Shown here piece after piece: positions 1 to 8,130 of a stretch of 64,000 nucleotides of DNA. Below the pieces are notes generated by a model that saw only the letters and a program-made list of their open reading frames with translations, was not told the origin of the DNA and searched no databases. Numbering within the stretch: the stretch's first letter is position 1; every line of letters begins with the position of its first letter. This DNA is from DASUCS01 sp041166745 (GTDB lineage Bacteria > Actinomycetota > Acidimicrobiia > Acidimicrobiales > JACDCH01): NCBI GenBank assembly GCA_041166745.1, contig JBEEGH010000019.1:1-64000 (forward strand), written 5' to 3'. Both the position numbers and the translations under genes were made by a program.

Positions 1-363
1 GTCCCGGAAGGTGCGGTCGTAGCGACCACACCGAAGAACGTCACGCCCGAACAGATCGACGAGAAGATCAAGTGGATCAAGGACGCGGCGGGCGCCCGGT
101 TCGACGACATCGAACTGCAGACGCTCACGTTCTTCGTGCAGGTGACCGACGACCGCGAGAGCGTGATCAACAACCTGGCCGGCATGTTCGGGTTGTCGCC
201 CGAGGAGGCGGCAGGCACGCCGCTCGCTTTGGTGGGCACCCACAATCAGATCGCCGAGACGCTGATCGCCCGCCGCGACCGGCACGGGTTCACGTACATC
301 GTGGTGCAGGAGGCGGCCCTGGACGATTTCGCCCCGGTCGTCGAGAAACTGGCCGGCAGCTGA
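1..363 (+). CDS. LLM-class (F420/flavin-dependent) oxidoreductase, C-terminal part
   Basis: Open from the first base in frame 1 to TGA at 361-363, so only the last 120 residues are present and the start lies outside the window. The fragment has an EQIDEKIKWIKDAAG helix followed by a strand with FFVQVTDD and ends in a pattern about avoiding or choosing among peptide ranges (FGLSPEEAAGTPLALVGT, then ETLIARRDRHGFTYIVVQE). This is the C-terminal signature of bacterial luciferase-like F420-dependent oxidoreductases (the TIGR03621-like group, named from memory). Such enzymes are TIM barrels that pass hydride through F420 or FMN. The substrate cannot be read from this part. A tRNA gene follows 61 bp downstream. 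Confidence 0.75.
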   Translation, partial: VPEGAVVATTPKNVTPEQIDEKIKWIKDAAGARFDDIELQTLTFFVQVTDDRESVINNLAGMFGLSPEEAAGTPLALVGTHNQIAETLIARRDRHGFTYIVVQEAALDDFAPVVEKLAGS

Positions 364-424
364 CCCGCAGGGGGAATCGGAGGGGTCCCCGGCCGAAACC
401 CCGCTGCTATCCTGACCGTCTCAC

Positions 425-497
425 GCGGACGTGGCTCAGCTGGTAGAGCACAATCTTGCCAAGGTTGGGGTCGCGGGTTCGAATCCCGTCGTCCGCT
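425..497 (+). tRNA. tRNA-Gly(GCC)
   Basis: A full cloverleaf can be drawn. The 7-bp acceptor GCGGACG (425-431) pairs with CGTCCGC (490-496), the D-arm is GCTCAGCTGGTAGAGC, the anticodon loop is CTTGCCAAG with anticodon GCC, and the T-arm is GCGGGTTCGAATCCCGT with the TTCGAAT loop. The discriminator is T at 497. The bases that follow (CAA) are not CCA, so the 3' end would be added post-transcriptionally. It stands alone between a flavin/F420 oxidoreductase and a small secreted protein. Confidence 0.95.
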
Positions 498-578
498 CAA
501 CGTTCACCGGCGTAACCGGGAGGAAACGGTCGCACGGTTGCCGAAGTGCTCCCGGTCACAGCAATGCGGGAGGGCGAC

Positions 579-1094
579 ATGGGCAGGTGGCACCTCATCA
601 GGGTGGCCGTCGCAGTGGGCACCTGTGGGCTCATCGCCAGCGCCGTTCCGGTCTCGGCCTCGGTCACGCCACTTGAGCAGGGCAGCTTCTCGGCCGGTGG
701 CTGCAACGTTCGGTACTCACTCACGCCCGTTCCTGCGGCGCCCGGGGACACCCTGACACTGCACACGATCGTGGAATGCGGCGCCGCTCAGAACTACTAC
801 AACGTGCAGGCGAATCTCTTTCTCTGGGGAAACGGCAACGGCCGGCCGCTCAACGACTGGATCACGCTGTCGCCCCCCGGTTGCGAGTCGACGAACGCAT
901 ATGGAGAGGGGGCGACGCTCGAAACAACCTGCTCGTTCGGGCCGGTCGCCGCGGCAGAGACGTACCAGGCCGGCTTCAACTACACGATTTCGCCCGCATA
1001 CACGTTCGGCAATGTCGACGCGAACTGCGGTTACGGCTTTGGGAGCGCCAACTGCAGCACCACGCTCGAGACAGTCGTCGCGCCTGACGCCTGA
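579..1094 (+). CDS. Small secreted cysteine-containing protein, function unknown
   Basis: 171 residues. I chose ATG 579 over the upstream GTG 546 and ATG 564 because GGGAGGG lies just 5 nt before it and the protein then starts directly with a signal peptide: MGRWHLIRV, a hydrophobic AVAVGTCGLIASAV stretch, and a VSA-like cleavage site near residue 22. The mature part is rich in Asn, Thr, Gly and aromatics and has six cysteines (contexts GGCNV, VECGA, PGCES, TTCSF, NCGYG, NCSTT), which would allow three disulfides. The rest looks like beta-sandwich sequence. I do not recognise the family. Just downstream is a decayed yhhN fragment rather than a partner gene. Confidence 0.7.
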   Translation: MGRWHLIRVAVAVGTCGLIASAVPVSASVTPLEQGSFSAGGCNVRYSLTPVPAAPGDTLTLHTIVECGAAQNYYNVQANLFLWGNGNGRPLNDWITLSPPGCESTNAYGEGATLETTCSFGPVAAAETYQAGFNYTISPAYTFGNVDANCGYGFGSANCSTTLETVVAPDA

Positions 1095-1128
1095 GGTCAA
1101 CCCGCCCGCGGGCGACGCTTCTCCTCCC

Positions 1129-1197
1129 GAGTCCGTCTGCAAGCCCCTCACGATCATCCTGCTGATGAGCGTCGCGGCGACGATCGACGTGGCCGAC
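1129..1197 (+). pseudogene. yhhN (lysoplasmalogenase family) 23-codon remnant
   Basis: Read in frame from 1129 this stretch encodes ESVCKPLTIILLMSVAATID and then VAD. The intact yhhN-family gene at 14370 encodes EYVCKPLTIILLMGLAATLD then VGD at 14460-14528. Eighteen of 23 residues match and the DNA is clearly alignable. Neither the codons before nor those after continue the similarity, and there is no start codon or usable reading frame, so this is a broken piece and not a gene. It lies between the small secreted protein and the first sulfotransferase. Confidence 0.75.
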
Positions 1198-1237
1198 ACA
1201 ACGACCCGGCCGATCGGCATCTCAGTAAGGTCGGCCG

Positions 1238-2038
1238 ATGGTCGAAGCCGTCGTTCCGACGATCTTCGTCCACCTGCAGAAGACCGGCGGGTCGACGCTC
1301 CGGCTCATCGTTCGGCGCCAATACGCCCAAGGCGAGTTCATCGGGATCCTGCAGCCGGGGCGAGAGGCACAGCTCGCCGCGTACGTGGCGTCGCCCGAGG
1401 CCCGGGCCCGCGTTCGAGCGATCTACGGCCACCTCCCCTTCGCACAGATGCAGGCTCTACCCATCGAGGCTCGGTACATCACCGTGTTGCGCGAACCGAT
1501 CGCGAGGGTCGTCTCGCATCACGCCTTCGCTCAGCGACAGCCGTCCAGAGGGGTGGGCGCCTTCACCCAGGACATGACCCTGGAGCAGTTTGTCGTGTCG
1601 CAGCCGGCGGCCCGAATGGTGCACAACCTCCAGACGCGGGTGCTCAGCCGGCTCGACGTCGAGGAGCCCGTCACCAGGGCGACGCTCGACGCGGCGAAGC
1701 GCAACCTCGAAAGGCACTTCGTGGTGGTCGGCATCACCGAGCGCTTCGACGAGGCGGTCCTGCTCATGCGGAGGGTGTTGGGGTGGCCGCGCTGGCCGTT
1801 CTACGAACGACGGAACGTCTCCCCTTCCTCGGTACCCACTGCCGCGCTGCCGGCCGACGTGATCGCATCCATCCGTGAGCGCAACGAGCTGGACATCGAG
1901 CTGTACGACTGGGCCGCCCGCCGGTTCGACGATGTGATGCGCGCTTCGGGCGCTCGAGCACGAGCGGAGCTGGTCGCCTTCCGGGCGCTGAATTCAGGAC
2001 ATGGTCAGAGGCTCAGGCGCGCGATCCGCCGCTTGTAG
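1238..2038 (+). CDS. Sulfotransferase family protein (type-2-like, PAPS-dependent)
   Basis: 266 residues. Near the N-terminus, residues 10-22 (FVHLQKTGGSTLR) match the 5'-phosphosulfate-binding loop of the Golgi-type/HS2ST-like sulfotransferase superfamily. Residues 83-95 (VLREPIARVVSHH) match the 3'-phosphate-binding segment with its conserved Arg and Ser. Proteins of this fold move sulfate from PAPS to a hydroxyl of a sugar or small molecule. No signal peptide or membrane segment is visible, so it is probably cytoplasmic. It is the first of three sulfotransferases in a tight cluster, with the next start 11 bp away. Acceptor unknown; a surface glycan or glycolipid is the natural inference from its neighbours. 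Confidence 0.8.
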   Translation: MVEAVVPTIFVHLQKTGGSTLRLIVRRQYAQGEFIGILQPGREAQLAAYVASPEARARVRAIYGHLPFAQMQALPIEARYITVLREPIARVVSHHAFAQRQPSRGVGAFTQDMTLEQFVVSQPAARMVHNLQTRVLSRLDVEEPVTRATLDAAKRNLERHFVVVGITERFDEAVLLMRRVLGWPRWPFYERRNVSPSSVPTAALPADVIASIRERNELDIELYDWAARRFDDVMRASGARARAELVAFRALNSGHGQRLRRAIRRL

Positions 2039-2049
2039 CCTCGGACGCG

Positions 2050-4254
2050 ATGCGGGCGACGAGAGCACTCTTCGTGTCGCACCAGGCCACTCGTACCGGC
2101 GCGCCGATGATGCTGCTGCACTTCCTGCGCTGGTTGCACGCGAACTCCGACGCCCATGTGGAGATGCTCTTGCTGCGGGGCGGGCCGCTCGAGCCTCGAT
2201 TCCGGGAGCTGGGCCCGGTGCGCGTGTTGCGCCCACTCGACGGTTCGTCGTTGTTCCATCGCATCGAGACGGGGCTCGAATACCTCGGGCTCCTGCGCGT
2301 CGCAGGACGCATCCGGGGCGCCCGCTACCGCCTGCTGCTGCGCAAGGCGCGCGGGATGGACGTCGTCTACCTCAACAGCGTCGCCAGCTTCAGCCTCGCG
2401 CTCTACCTTCCGCGGGGCCCTCGGGTGATCTGTCACGTCCACGAGCTCGAGATGGGTCTGCGGCTCGGCACGCCGCGCTCGCTCGCCTGGCCTGACCTCG
2501 TCGACAGAGTCGATGTGTTCATCGCCGCGTCGCAAGCGGTGGCCGACAACCTCGTCGAGAACAGGGGAGTGCCGGCGGAGCGCATCCGCACCCACCACGA
2601 GTTCATCGACGTCGCCCGCTTCTCGAGCGACGAGACGACGGAGATGGCTCTGCCCGTCCCTGCGGGCGCGCCGGTGGTCGGGGGGTGCGGGACGATGGAG
2701 TGGCGCAAGGGTGCGGATCTTTTCGCGCAGGTCGCGGCCGTGGTGGGGCGCACCCGTCCCGACATCCACTTCGTGTGGATCGGTGCGACCCCCACCCGTG
2801 ATCTCTGGCCGGTCGAGCACGAGATCCGCAGCATCGGTATCGGCGACCGAGTGCATCTCCTGCCCGAGACCGAAGACCCGGCATCGTTCTTCCGGGCGGT
2901 CGACGTCTTCGCCCTCACCTCGCGAGAGGACCCGTTCCCGTTGGTCGCGCTGGAGGCGTCCGCGGTCGGGACGCCCGTGGTGTCCTTCGACAATGGCGGC
3001 ATGCGCGAGTTCCTCACGCCCGAGAGCGGCCGGCTCGTGCCCTACCTCGATGTCGCGGCGATGGCGGCGGCCATCGTCGATCTCGTCGACCATCCCGAGG
3101 CCCGCGAGGCGGTCGGTCGGGCGGCGCGCGAGTCCGTCGCTCGGTACGACGTCTCCCGGGGTGCGCCGGCGCTCTGGTCAGACGTACGCGATGGTGTCCT
3201 TCGGGCGGATGCGCAACCCGGTCGGCCGGAGCGCAACTGGTGGGACTCGAAGGTCTCCGGTCTGCTGCTGGCCGCGTACGCGACCGTCGCGGTGGGCCCT
3301 GCCGAGCCGCACGAGGTGCTCGGCCCGCTCGCGCTGCTCGTCGTGTCGGCCGCGCTGCTGGGCCTGTACGCCCACATCGTGGACGACAGCTTCGATGTCC
3401 CGTCCGATCTCGCCGCGGGCAAGCCGAACGCGGTCGTGGCCCTCTCCCTGCGGGCTCGAGTGCTCGTCGCGTTGGCGTTGGCCGTCGGCGGGCTTGCTCC
3501 GTGGCTCGGCCTGTGGCCGGGCTCGATCGGCGTCGCCGTGCTCGCCGTGATCATCGTGCTCCCGATCATCTATGCGGCGCCGCCGATCAGGCTCAAGCAA
3601 CGCGGGGCCGTCGGTCTCGTCAGCGACGCGGTGATGTCCCACGTCGCGCCCACCGCGTTCGCGATCGCGCTCATGACCGAACGCAGTGACGTCGGCGCGC
3701 GGTCGGTCGCCGCGGTCGCGGCGGCCCTGCTCGTCTGGTCGCTCGCCCGCGGTGTCCGGTCGATCCTCGTGCATCAGATGCGCGACGAGCGCAACGACCG
3801 CGCCGGTGGGCTGCGCACGTTCGTCGTGCAACAAGGCAGCGAAAGGGCAGCGTTGCTCGCGCGTCGGTTCGCGTTTCCCGCCGAGGTCCTCTCGCTCGGC
3901 ACACTCGCGGTGCTGGCCGGCGTCCGCTCCCTACTCATCCCTGTCTTCACCGTGGTCTACGCGCTCACGTGGGTGGTGGCGCGCCGGTTCTGGCCGCTGC
4001 CCTTCGCGCCCGCGCCGACGCAGCACCGGGCCCGCATGGCGCTCGAGCGCTTCACCATCGTGTGGCCGCCGCTCCTCGTCGGGGCCTGGCTGGCATCCAG
4101 CGATGCCGCGTTCCTGGTGCTGCTGATCGCCCCCGTGGTCCTGTTCCACCGGACGGTGCTGCGCGAAGCACGAGCGATCGGCTCTCGATTCATCCCCTTC
4201 CTCTGGCGCGTGTTCGCCAGCGGCCGAGCGTTGGTGACGTCCAGTGGAAGCTGA
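2050..4254 (+). CDS. Fusion: GT4-type glycosyltransferase plus UbiA-type prenyltransferase
   Basis: 734 residues. Residues 1 to about 390 form a GT-B fold: the middle has a nucleotide-sugar domain with GTMEWRKGADLF, and the GT4 donor motif EDPFPLVALEA lies at 293-303 with acidic residues E293 and E302. From about 395 the protein becomes a multi-pass membrane domain. D445-D453 (DDSFDVPSD) fits the first Asp-rich UbiA motif and D579-D583 (DERND, after HQMR) fits the second. UbiA enzymes condense a polyprenyl (di)phosphate with an acceptor; the mycobacterial DPPR synthase Rv3806c is a cell-wall member. The two halves may build and then glycosylate a lipid-linked intermediate. The following methyltransferase overlaps by 11 nt. 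I know of no standard GT4-UbiA fusion. Confidence 0.78.
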   Translation: MRATRALFVSHQATRTGAPMMLLHFLRWLHANSDAHVEMLLLRGGPLEPRFRELGPVRVLRPLDGSSLFHRIETGLEYLGLLRVAGRIRGARYRLLLRKARGMDVVYLNSVASFSLALYLPRGPRVICHVHELEMGLRLGTPRSLAWPDLVDRVDVFIAASQAVADNLVENRGVPAERIRTHHEFIDVARFSSDETTEMALPVPAGAPVVGGCGTMEWRKGADLFAQVAAVVGRTRPDIHFVWIGATPTRDLWPVEHEIRSIGIGDRVHLLPETEDPASFFRAVDVFALTSREDPFPLVALEASAVGTPVVSFDNGGMREFLTPESGRLVPYLDVAAMAAAIVDLVDHPEAREAVGRAARESVARYDVSRGAPALWSDVRDGVLRADAQPGRPERNWWDSKVSGLLLAAYATVAVGPAEPHEVLGPLALLVVSAALLGLYAHIVDDSFDVPSDLAAGKPNAVVALSLRARVLVALALAVGGLAPWLGLWPGSIGVAVLAVIIVLPIIYAAPPIRLKQRGAVGLVSDAVMSHVAPTAFAIALMTERSDVGARSVAAVAAALLVWSLARGVRSILVHQMRDERNDRAGGLRTFVVQQGSERAALLARRFAFPAEVLSLGTLAVLAGVRSLLIPVFTVVYALTWVVARRFWPLPFAPAPTQHRARMALERFTIVWPPLLVGAWLASSDAAFLVLLIAPVVLFHRTVLREARAIGSRFIPFLWRVFASGRALVTSSGS

Positions 4255-5089
4255 CGAAGTCCGCGCCCTGTACGACCCGGGCTACGCGGCCATGTACGAG
4301 GAGCGGTTCCTGCTCCATGGGTGGTCGCGGCACAACGCCGAGTTCGAGGTCGAGTTGCTCGGCCAACTGCTCGATCGCGACGCGTCACGCGCGAAGGCGC
4401 CACGCTGGCTCGACGTCGGGTGCGGCTCCGGCTGGTTCCTGTCGCGATTCCGCGGAGTCGACCGGTCCGGCCTCGATCTGTCGCCGGCGATGCTGGACAT
4501 CGCCCGGCGCAACAGTCCCGATGCCGAGTTGCGCGAGGGGAGCTTTCTCGACCGACATGACGACTGGACGGGCCACTGGGACGTCGTCTCGTGCATGTGG
4601 TTCGCGTACTGCTACGCGGGAACGCTCGATCGAGTCGAGCAGGTGCTCGACAATCTCAGCCGCTGGACGGCGACTGGCGGCGCGGTGTTCCTCCCCGTGT
4701 GCGACTTCGAGCTCCTTGCCGGCGGCCGATCCGTTCCCTACGAGAACAAGGACATCGGCGTGTTCGGTGGGCCGCTGCAGATCACGAGCGTCACCTGGGA
4801 CTGGACTGACGAGGTGGGCGGCAAGCGCCACGAGCATCTGGTGGCGCCGCACATCGACCACGTGGCCCGCCGCCTGCGGCCGCACTTCGACAGCGTGTCG
4901 TACGTGACCTATCCGCGCTTCGAGCCGGATGCCGTCCCGAGGCGGGCGTTGCTGGCCACGGGCAAGCGGGCCGAGGCCGCAGCAACGCGAGCGGCTGAGC
5001 CGCGCGGCGCCCCTCTCACGAGCCCGGCGGTGGTACGCCGCCGAAGCCGGTACTGGCGTCGTCGGCTGGCGCGCCGGCTCGGTCGATGA
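4244..5089 (+). CDS. Class I SAM-dependent methyltransferase
   Basis: 281 residues. Motif I is LDVGCGSGWFL (about residues 56-66), followed by GLDLSPAMLDIAR (motif II region) and WDVVSCMWFAYCY (motif IV region). It is therefore a small-molecule or sugar methyltransferase of the Methyltransf_11/25 type. The C-terminus is Arg-rich (RRRSRYWRRRLARRLGR), which may bind membranes or be a linker. The GTG start at 4244 lies inside the end of the GT4-UbiA gene (11-nt overlap), and its stop overlaps the ATG of the next sulfotransferase (ATGA), so it is translationally coupled to both. Probably O-methylates the glycan or lipid made here; substrate not readable. Confidence 0.82.
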   Translation: MEADEVRALYDPGYAAMYEERFLLHGWSRHNAEFEVELLGQLLDRDASRAKAPRWLDVGCGSGWFLSRFRGVDRSGLDLSPAMLDIARRNSPDAELREGSFLDRHDDWTGHWDVVSCMWFAYCYAGTLDRVEQVLDNLSRWTATGGAVFLPVCDFELLAGGRSVPYENKDIGVFGGPLQITSVTWDWTDEVGGKRHEHLVAPHIDHVARRLRPHFDSVSYVTYPRFEPDAVPRRALLATGKRAEAAATRAAEPRGAPLTSPAVVRRRSRYWRRRLARRLGR

Positions 5090-5868
5090 CCCGACCCACC
5101 TTTCTCGTCATCGGCGCGATGAAGTGCGGGACGACGAGCCTCTGGCGCTACCTCTCTGCTCATCCCCACGTGGCCATGGCGGAGCAGAAGGAGGTGCAGT
5201 TCTTCAGTCGCAACTGGGACAAGGGGGTTGGTTGGTACGAGGACCAGTTCCCGAGCGACCCGGAAGCCGTCGCCATCGGCGAGGCGTCCCCGAGCTACGC
5301 CGAGCTCCACTTCTTCCCCGAGGTGCCGGCGCGCATCGCGTCGATCGTGCCCGACGCCCGTCTCGTGTATCTCGTGCGCAATCCCATCGAGCGGGTGCGC
5401 TCTCACTACCTCCACAACCTCGACCGCGGCTTCGAGGACCAACCGCTGGCACGGGCGGTGTGGGCCACTCCCACGTACACGGGGATCGGTCAGTACGCCA
5501 CTCACGTCGACGCCTATCTCGCGCACTTCGACCGCGATCAACTCCTGATCGTGCTCTCCGAGCGCCTACGGGACGAACGCGAGACCACGATCGCCGAGAT
5601 CGCCGCGTTCATCGGCATCTCCCCATGGGCGGCGGACATCGCAGACGAGCATGGACGCACCCTGACGCTGCGACGCCGGCTCCGGCGCGATTGGCACCGA
5701 CGCGGGCCGCGGGCCGTCGGGCGATCGATCGTCGATCACACGCGCTGGCAGAGAATGGCGAAGATGAGCCCGACGTTGCGGGACGAGCTCGCCGAATTCT
5801 TTCGGCCCGAAGTGCTGCGCTTGCGTGAGCATCTCGCGCCCGACTTCGACGGCTGGGGCATCGCGTGA
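5086..5868 (+). CDS. Sulfotransferase (NDST-like, PAPS-dependent)
   Basis: 260 residues. The PAPS 5'-loop GAMKCGTTSL is at residues 10-19, with the catalytic-type Lys at 13. KEVQFFSR at 35-42 and the 3'-phosphate motif VRNPIERVRSHY at 97-108 are those of the heparan-sulfate N-deacetylase/sulfotransferase-like bacterial family. It differs clearly from the first sulfotransferase (1238) and from the Stf0-type one that follows, so the cluster is not a simple tandem duplication. ATG 5086 overlaps the preceding stop by 4 nt. Cytoplasmic, with a hydroxyl or amine on a sugar as likely acceptor. Confidence 0.87.
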   Translation: MTRPTFLVIGAMKCGTTSLWRYLSAHPHVAMAEQKEVQFFSRNWDKGVGWYEDQFPSDPEAVAIGEASPSYAELHFFPEVPARIASIVPDARLVYLVRNPIERVRSHYLHNLDRGFEDQPLARAVWATPTYTGIGQYATHVDAYLAHFDRDQLLIVLSERLRDERETTIAEIAAFIGISPWAADIADEHGRTLTLRRRLRRDWHRRGPRAVGRSIVDHTRWQRMAKMSPTLRDELAEFFRPEVLRLREHLAPDFDGWGIA

Positions 5869-6677
5869 GGCGGTTGCGAGCACGACTCGGCCGCGGACAT
5901 GCAACTCCGGCGCCCGCGCCGCGACCACGCCAGGTGCGCCGAGACGTGCGTGACGTGCTGATCCCGGGAATCCCGCTCCCGCACGGCGGACGGCCCCAGC
6001 GGAGCTACTTCATCTGCACCACACCGCGGACCGGTAGCTGGTTCCTGTGCCACGCGCTCGCCAACACGGGCGTCGCCGGGATGCCGTCGGAGTACTTCTT
6101 CCCCGGAGCGGTGCGAGCGTGGCGCCGGACGCTCGAGCTCGCCGAGGATGCGTCGTATCGCGAGTACGTCGACGCCGTCGTCGACGCGTCCACGACGAGC
6201 AACGGGATCTTCGGGGCCAAGCTCATGTGGCAGTACGCACCGGCGCTGATCGCCGAGGTGCCCGACCTCGACGCCGCCTTCCCCGCGCTGCAGTACATCC
6301 ATCTGGAGCGGGCCGACCGCGCCGCTCAGGCCGTGTCGTTCTGGCGAGCGACGGTCACGGGCTCATGGGCGGACTCCTACGGTGACGCGACCGTTCCGCC
6401 CTATGACTTCGACGCGATCCTCCGCCACCACACCACGATCGTCGACGGGCACGCGGCATGGCGGGAGTGGCTGGCGCAGCGCGGTGCCGACGTGTTGGAG
6501 CTCGAGTACGAGGACATCGTCGTCGATCACGAGCGCGCGGTGCGCACCGTGCTCCAGCACATCGGCGTGCCGGACGACGATGTCGCGATGCCGAAGCCGG
6601 CGCTCGTGCGCCAAGCCGACGGTGTGTCCGCCGACTATCGCGATCGGTTCGTCGCGGACCTACGGTCGTCCGCATGA
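5865..6677 (+). CDS. Stf0-type sulfotransferase
   Basis: 270 residues. CTTPRTGSWFL at 51-61 is the Stf0 version of the PAPS loop, PSEYF at 74-78 is the Stf0 acceptor-side motif, and RADRAAQAVSFWRA at 149-162 is the conserved Arg/Gln/Ser segment. Mycobacterial Stf0 makes trehalose-2-sulfate, the first step of sulfolipid synthesis; whether trehalose is the substrate here is only an inference. The first ~45 residues are an Arg/Pro-rich extension. The GTG start at 5865 overlaps the preceding stop by 4 nt. A start further in would still leave the Stf0 core intact. Confidence 0.87.
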   Translation: MRRLRARLGRGHATPAPAPRPRQVRRDVRDVLIPGIPLPHGGRPQRSYFICTTPRTGSWFLCHALANTGVAGMPSEYFFPGAVRAWRRTLELAEDASYREYVDAVVDASTTSNGIFGAKLMWQYAPALIAEVPDLDAAFPALQYIHLERADRAAQAVSFWRATVTGSWADSYGDATVPPYDFDAILRHHTTIVDGHAAWREWLAQRGADVLELEYEDIVVDHERAVRTVLQHIGVPDDDVAMPKPALVRQADGVSADYRDRFVADLRSSA

Positions 6678-7438
6678 ACGCGTCGGCGACGTTCCGTGAT
6701 CAGGCGCACGATGCGACGTTCGCCGAACGCGGGTTCGTCACCATGCCGCTGCTCGACGAGCAGCAGCTCGCGCGATTGATCGCCGCGTGGGAGGCCAACC
6801 GGCACTCGGAGGAAGCGGGCTACCGCGTGACACTCGCGGAGGGCGAGCGGGCCGTCCGACAATCGGCCAGCGACGCCGTCGTGGCCGTGATAGACGAACC
6901 CGTCCGTGCCGTGCTGGCGGACCATCGAGTCGCGCTGGCCACGTTCGTGGTGAAGGGCGCCACGGGCGACAGTCGCGTTCAGCCCCACACCGACCCGACG
7001 TTGGTCGACGAGCCGCGCGTTCGATCGGTGGCTGTATGGATCACCACCGTCGACACGTCCCTCGAGAACGGCGCGCTGTGGGTCCTCGACGGATCGCACC
7101 GGATGACCCCTGCGTTTCGTCCCGCAACGGGGTTTCCGCAACGCGAGCTGTCCGACGAGCTGGTCGCGACGCATCCACAGCGCCAGATTCCGCTGCCGCT
7201 CCCCGCGGGACACGCAGTGTTCTTCGACCACGCGCTCGTGCACTGGTCCGGCCCGAACGAGTCAGGACGGACGCGCGTCGCTGTTGCCGCAGTCGCCGCG
7301 CCGGCGCGTGAGCGGCTGCTGTGTTGCGTGCACACGCCACGCGGCCACGACGAGCGGTGGGCCGTGCCGGATGACTACATCCTGCATCGCTCCGAAGCGC
7401 GTCCCCGTCAGGTCGGAGAGCTGATCGATCGCCGGTAG
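6674..7438 (+). CDS. Phytanoyl-CoA dioxygenase (PhyH)-family Fe(II)/2-oxoglutarate enzyme
   Basis: 254 residues. The iron-binding facial triad is visible: H105 and D107 in QPHTDP, and distal H190 in HALVHWSGPN, followed by the 2-oxoglutarate-binding Arg region (SGRTR, 197-201). ENGALWVLDGSHR at 131-143 is typical of the PhyH family. Such enzymes hydroxylate alkyl chains, amino acids or sugars. ATG 6674 overlaps the Stf0 stop (ATGA), so it is the last gene of the coupled sulfotransferase run and may create or modify the hydroxyl that is sulfated. Its 3' end overlaps the convergent ABC ATPase gene by 31 bp. Confidence 0.83.
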   Translation: MNASATFRDQAHDATFAERGFVTMPLLDEQQLARLIAAWEANRHSEEAGYRVTLAEGERAVRQSASDAVVAVIDEPVRAVLADHRVALATFVVKGATGDSRVQPHTDPTLVDEPRVRSVAVWITTVDTSLENGALWVLDGSHRMTPAFRPATGFPQRELSDELVATHPQRQIPLPLPAGHAVFFDHALVHWSGPNESGRTRVAVAAVAAPARERLLCCVHTPRGHDERWAVPDDYILHRSEARPRQVGELIDRR

Positions 7439-8130
7439 GCGGTCAGCACGTCGTCGGGAGGTCCGTCCATCTCGACGTGACCGCCGGCGAGCCAGAGCAC
7501 GCGGCTCGCCCTCGCTTCGAGATCCACGAGGTCGTGGGACACCGCGAGGATGGTGCCACCCGCGGCGCGGTAGTCGTCGAGGGTCTGGCGGGCGAGGCGC
7601 CGGAACTGCTCGTCGCCGGTGCGCAGCGCCTCGTCGATCAGCAAGATGTCGGCGCCGCAGTGCATCGCGATCGAGAAGGACAACCGACCGCGCATGCCGG
7701 CGGAGTAGGTGCGCACGGGCACGTCGAGGAACCGGCCGATGCCCGTGAACTCGCCGATCGTCGGTGTGACGGCGTGTGCCTCCCGGCGCGAAAGGCCGAG
7801 GAGCACGCAGGACACGAGGATGTTGTCTCGGCCCGTCAGGCCCGACATGTGGCCCGCGCCCCCCGAGAAGAGCGGGATCACGCGACCGGTCGTGCTCACT
7901 TCGCCTTCGTCAGCGGGCAACACGCCGAGGATGGCGGAGAGGAGCGTGCTCTTGCCCGCGCCGTTGCGACCGATGATGCCGACGTACTCGCCCGGCTCGA
8001 CGACGAAGCTCACGTTGCGCAGTCCCCACAGCCGCCACCGGCCGCCCTGACCGTCGCCGCGCGTCGATCGGTTCCGGCGCCACATGCGGTACCGCACGCC
8101 GAGGTCGCGGACCTCGACCGCCGCGCCCAT
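7408..8130 (-). CDS. ABC transporter ATPase, polysaccharide/glycolipid export (Wzt/RfbE-like)
   Basis: 240 residues. Walker A GRNGAGKS is at 54-61, the signature YSAGMRGRL at 142-150, Walker B DILLIDEAL at 161-169 and the switch His at 199. The RNGAGKSTLL context, the late position of Walker A and the AGMRGRL signature are those of the Wzt/RfbE/TagH group, which export O-antigen, teichoic acid or other lipid-linked glycans through a Wzm-type permease. There is no long C-terminal carbohydrate-binding domain, so it is the short form. Start ATG 8130 overlaps the permease stop by one base (TGATG). Confidence 0.9.
   Translation of the reverse strand: MGAAVEVRDLGVRYRMWRRNRSTRGDGQGGRWRLWGLRNVSFVVEPGEYVGIIGRNGAGKSTLLSAILGVLPADEGEVSTTGRVIPLFSGGAGHMSGLTGRDNILVSCVLLGLSRREAHAVTPTIGEFTGIGRFLDVPVRTYSAGMRGRLSFSIAMHCGADILLIDEALRTGDEQFRRLARQTLDDYRAAGGTILAVSHDLVDLEARASRVLWLAGGHVEMDGPPDDVLTAYRRSISSPT

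Noticed and set aside
546..578. Upstream GTG/ATG starts of the small secreted protein
   Set aside because: GGGAGGG is placed correctly only for ATG 579, and the earlier starts would put unusual residues before a clean signal peptide.
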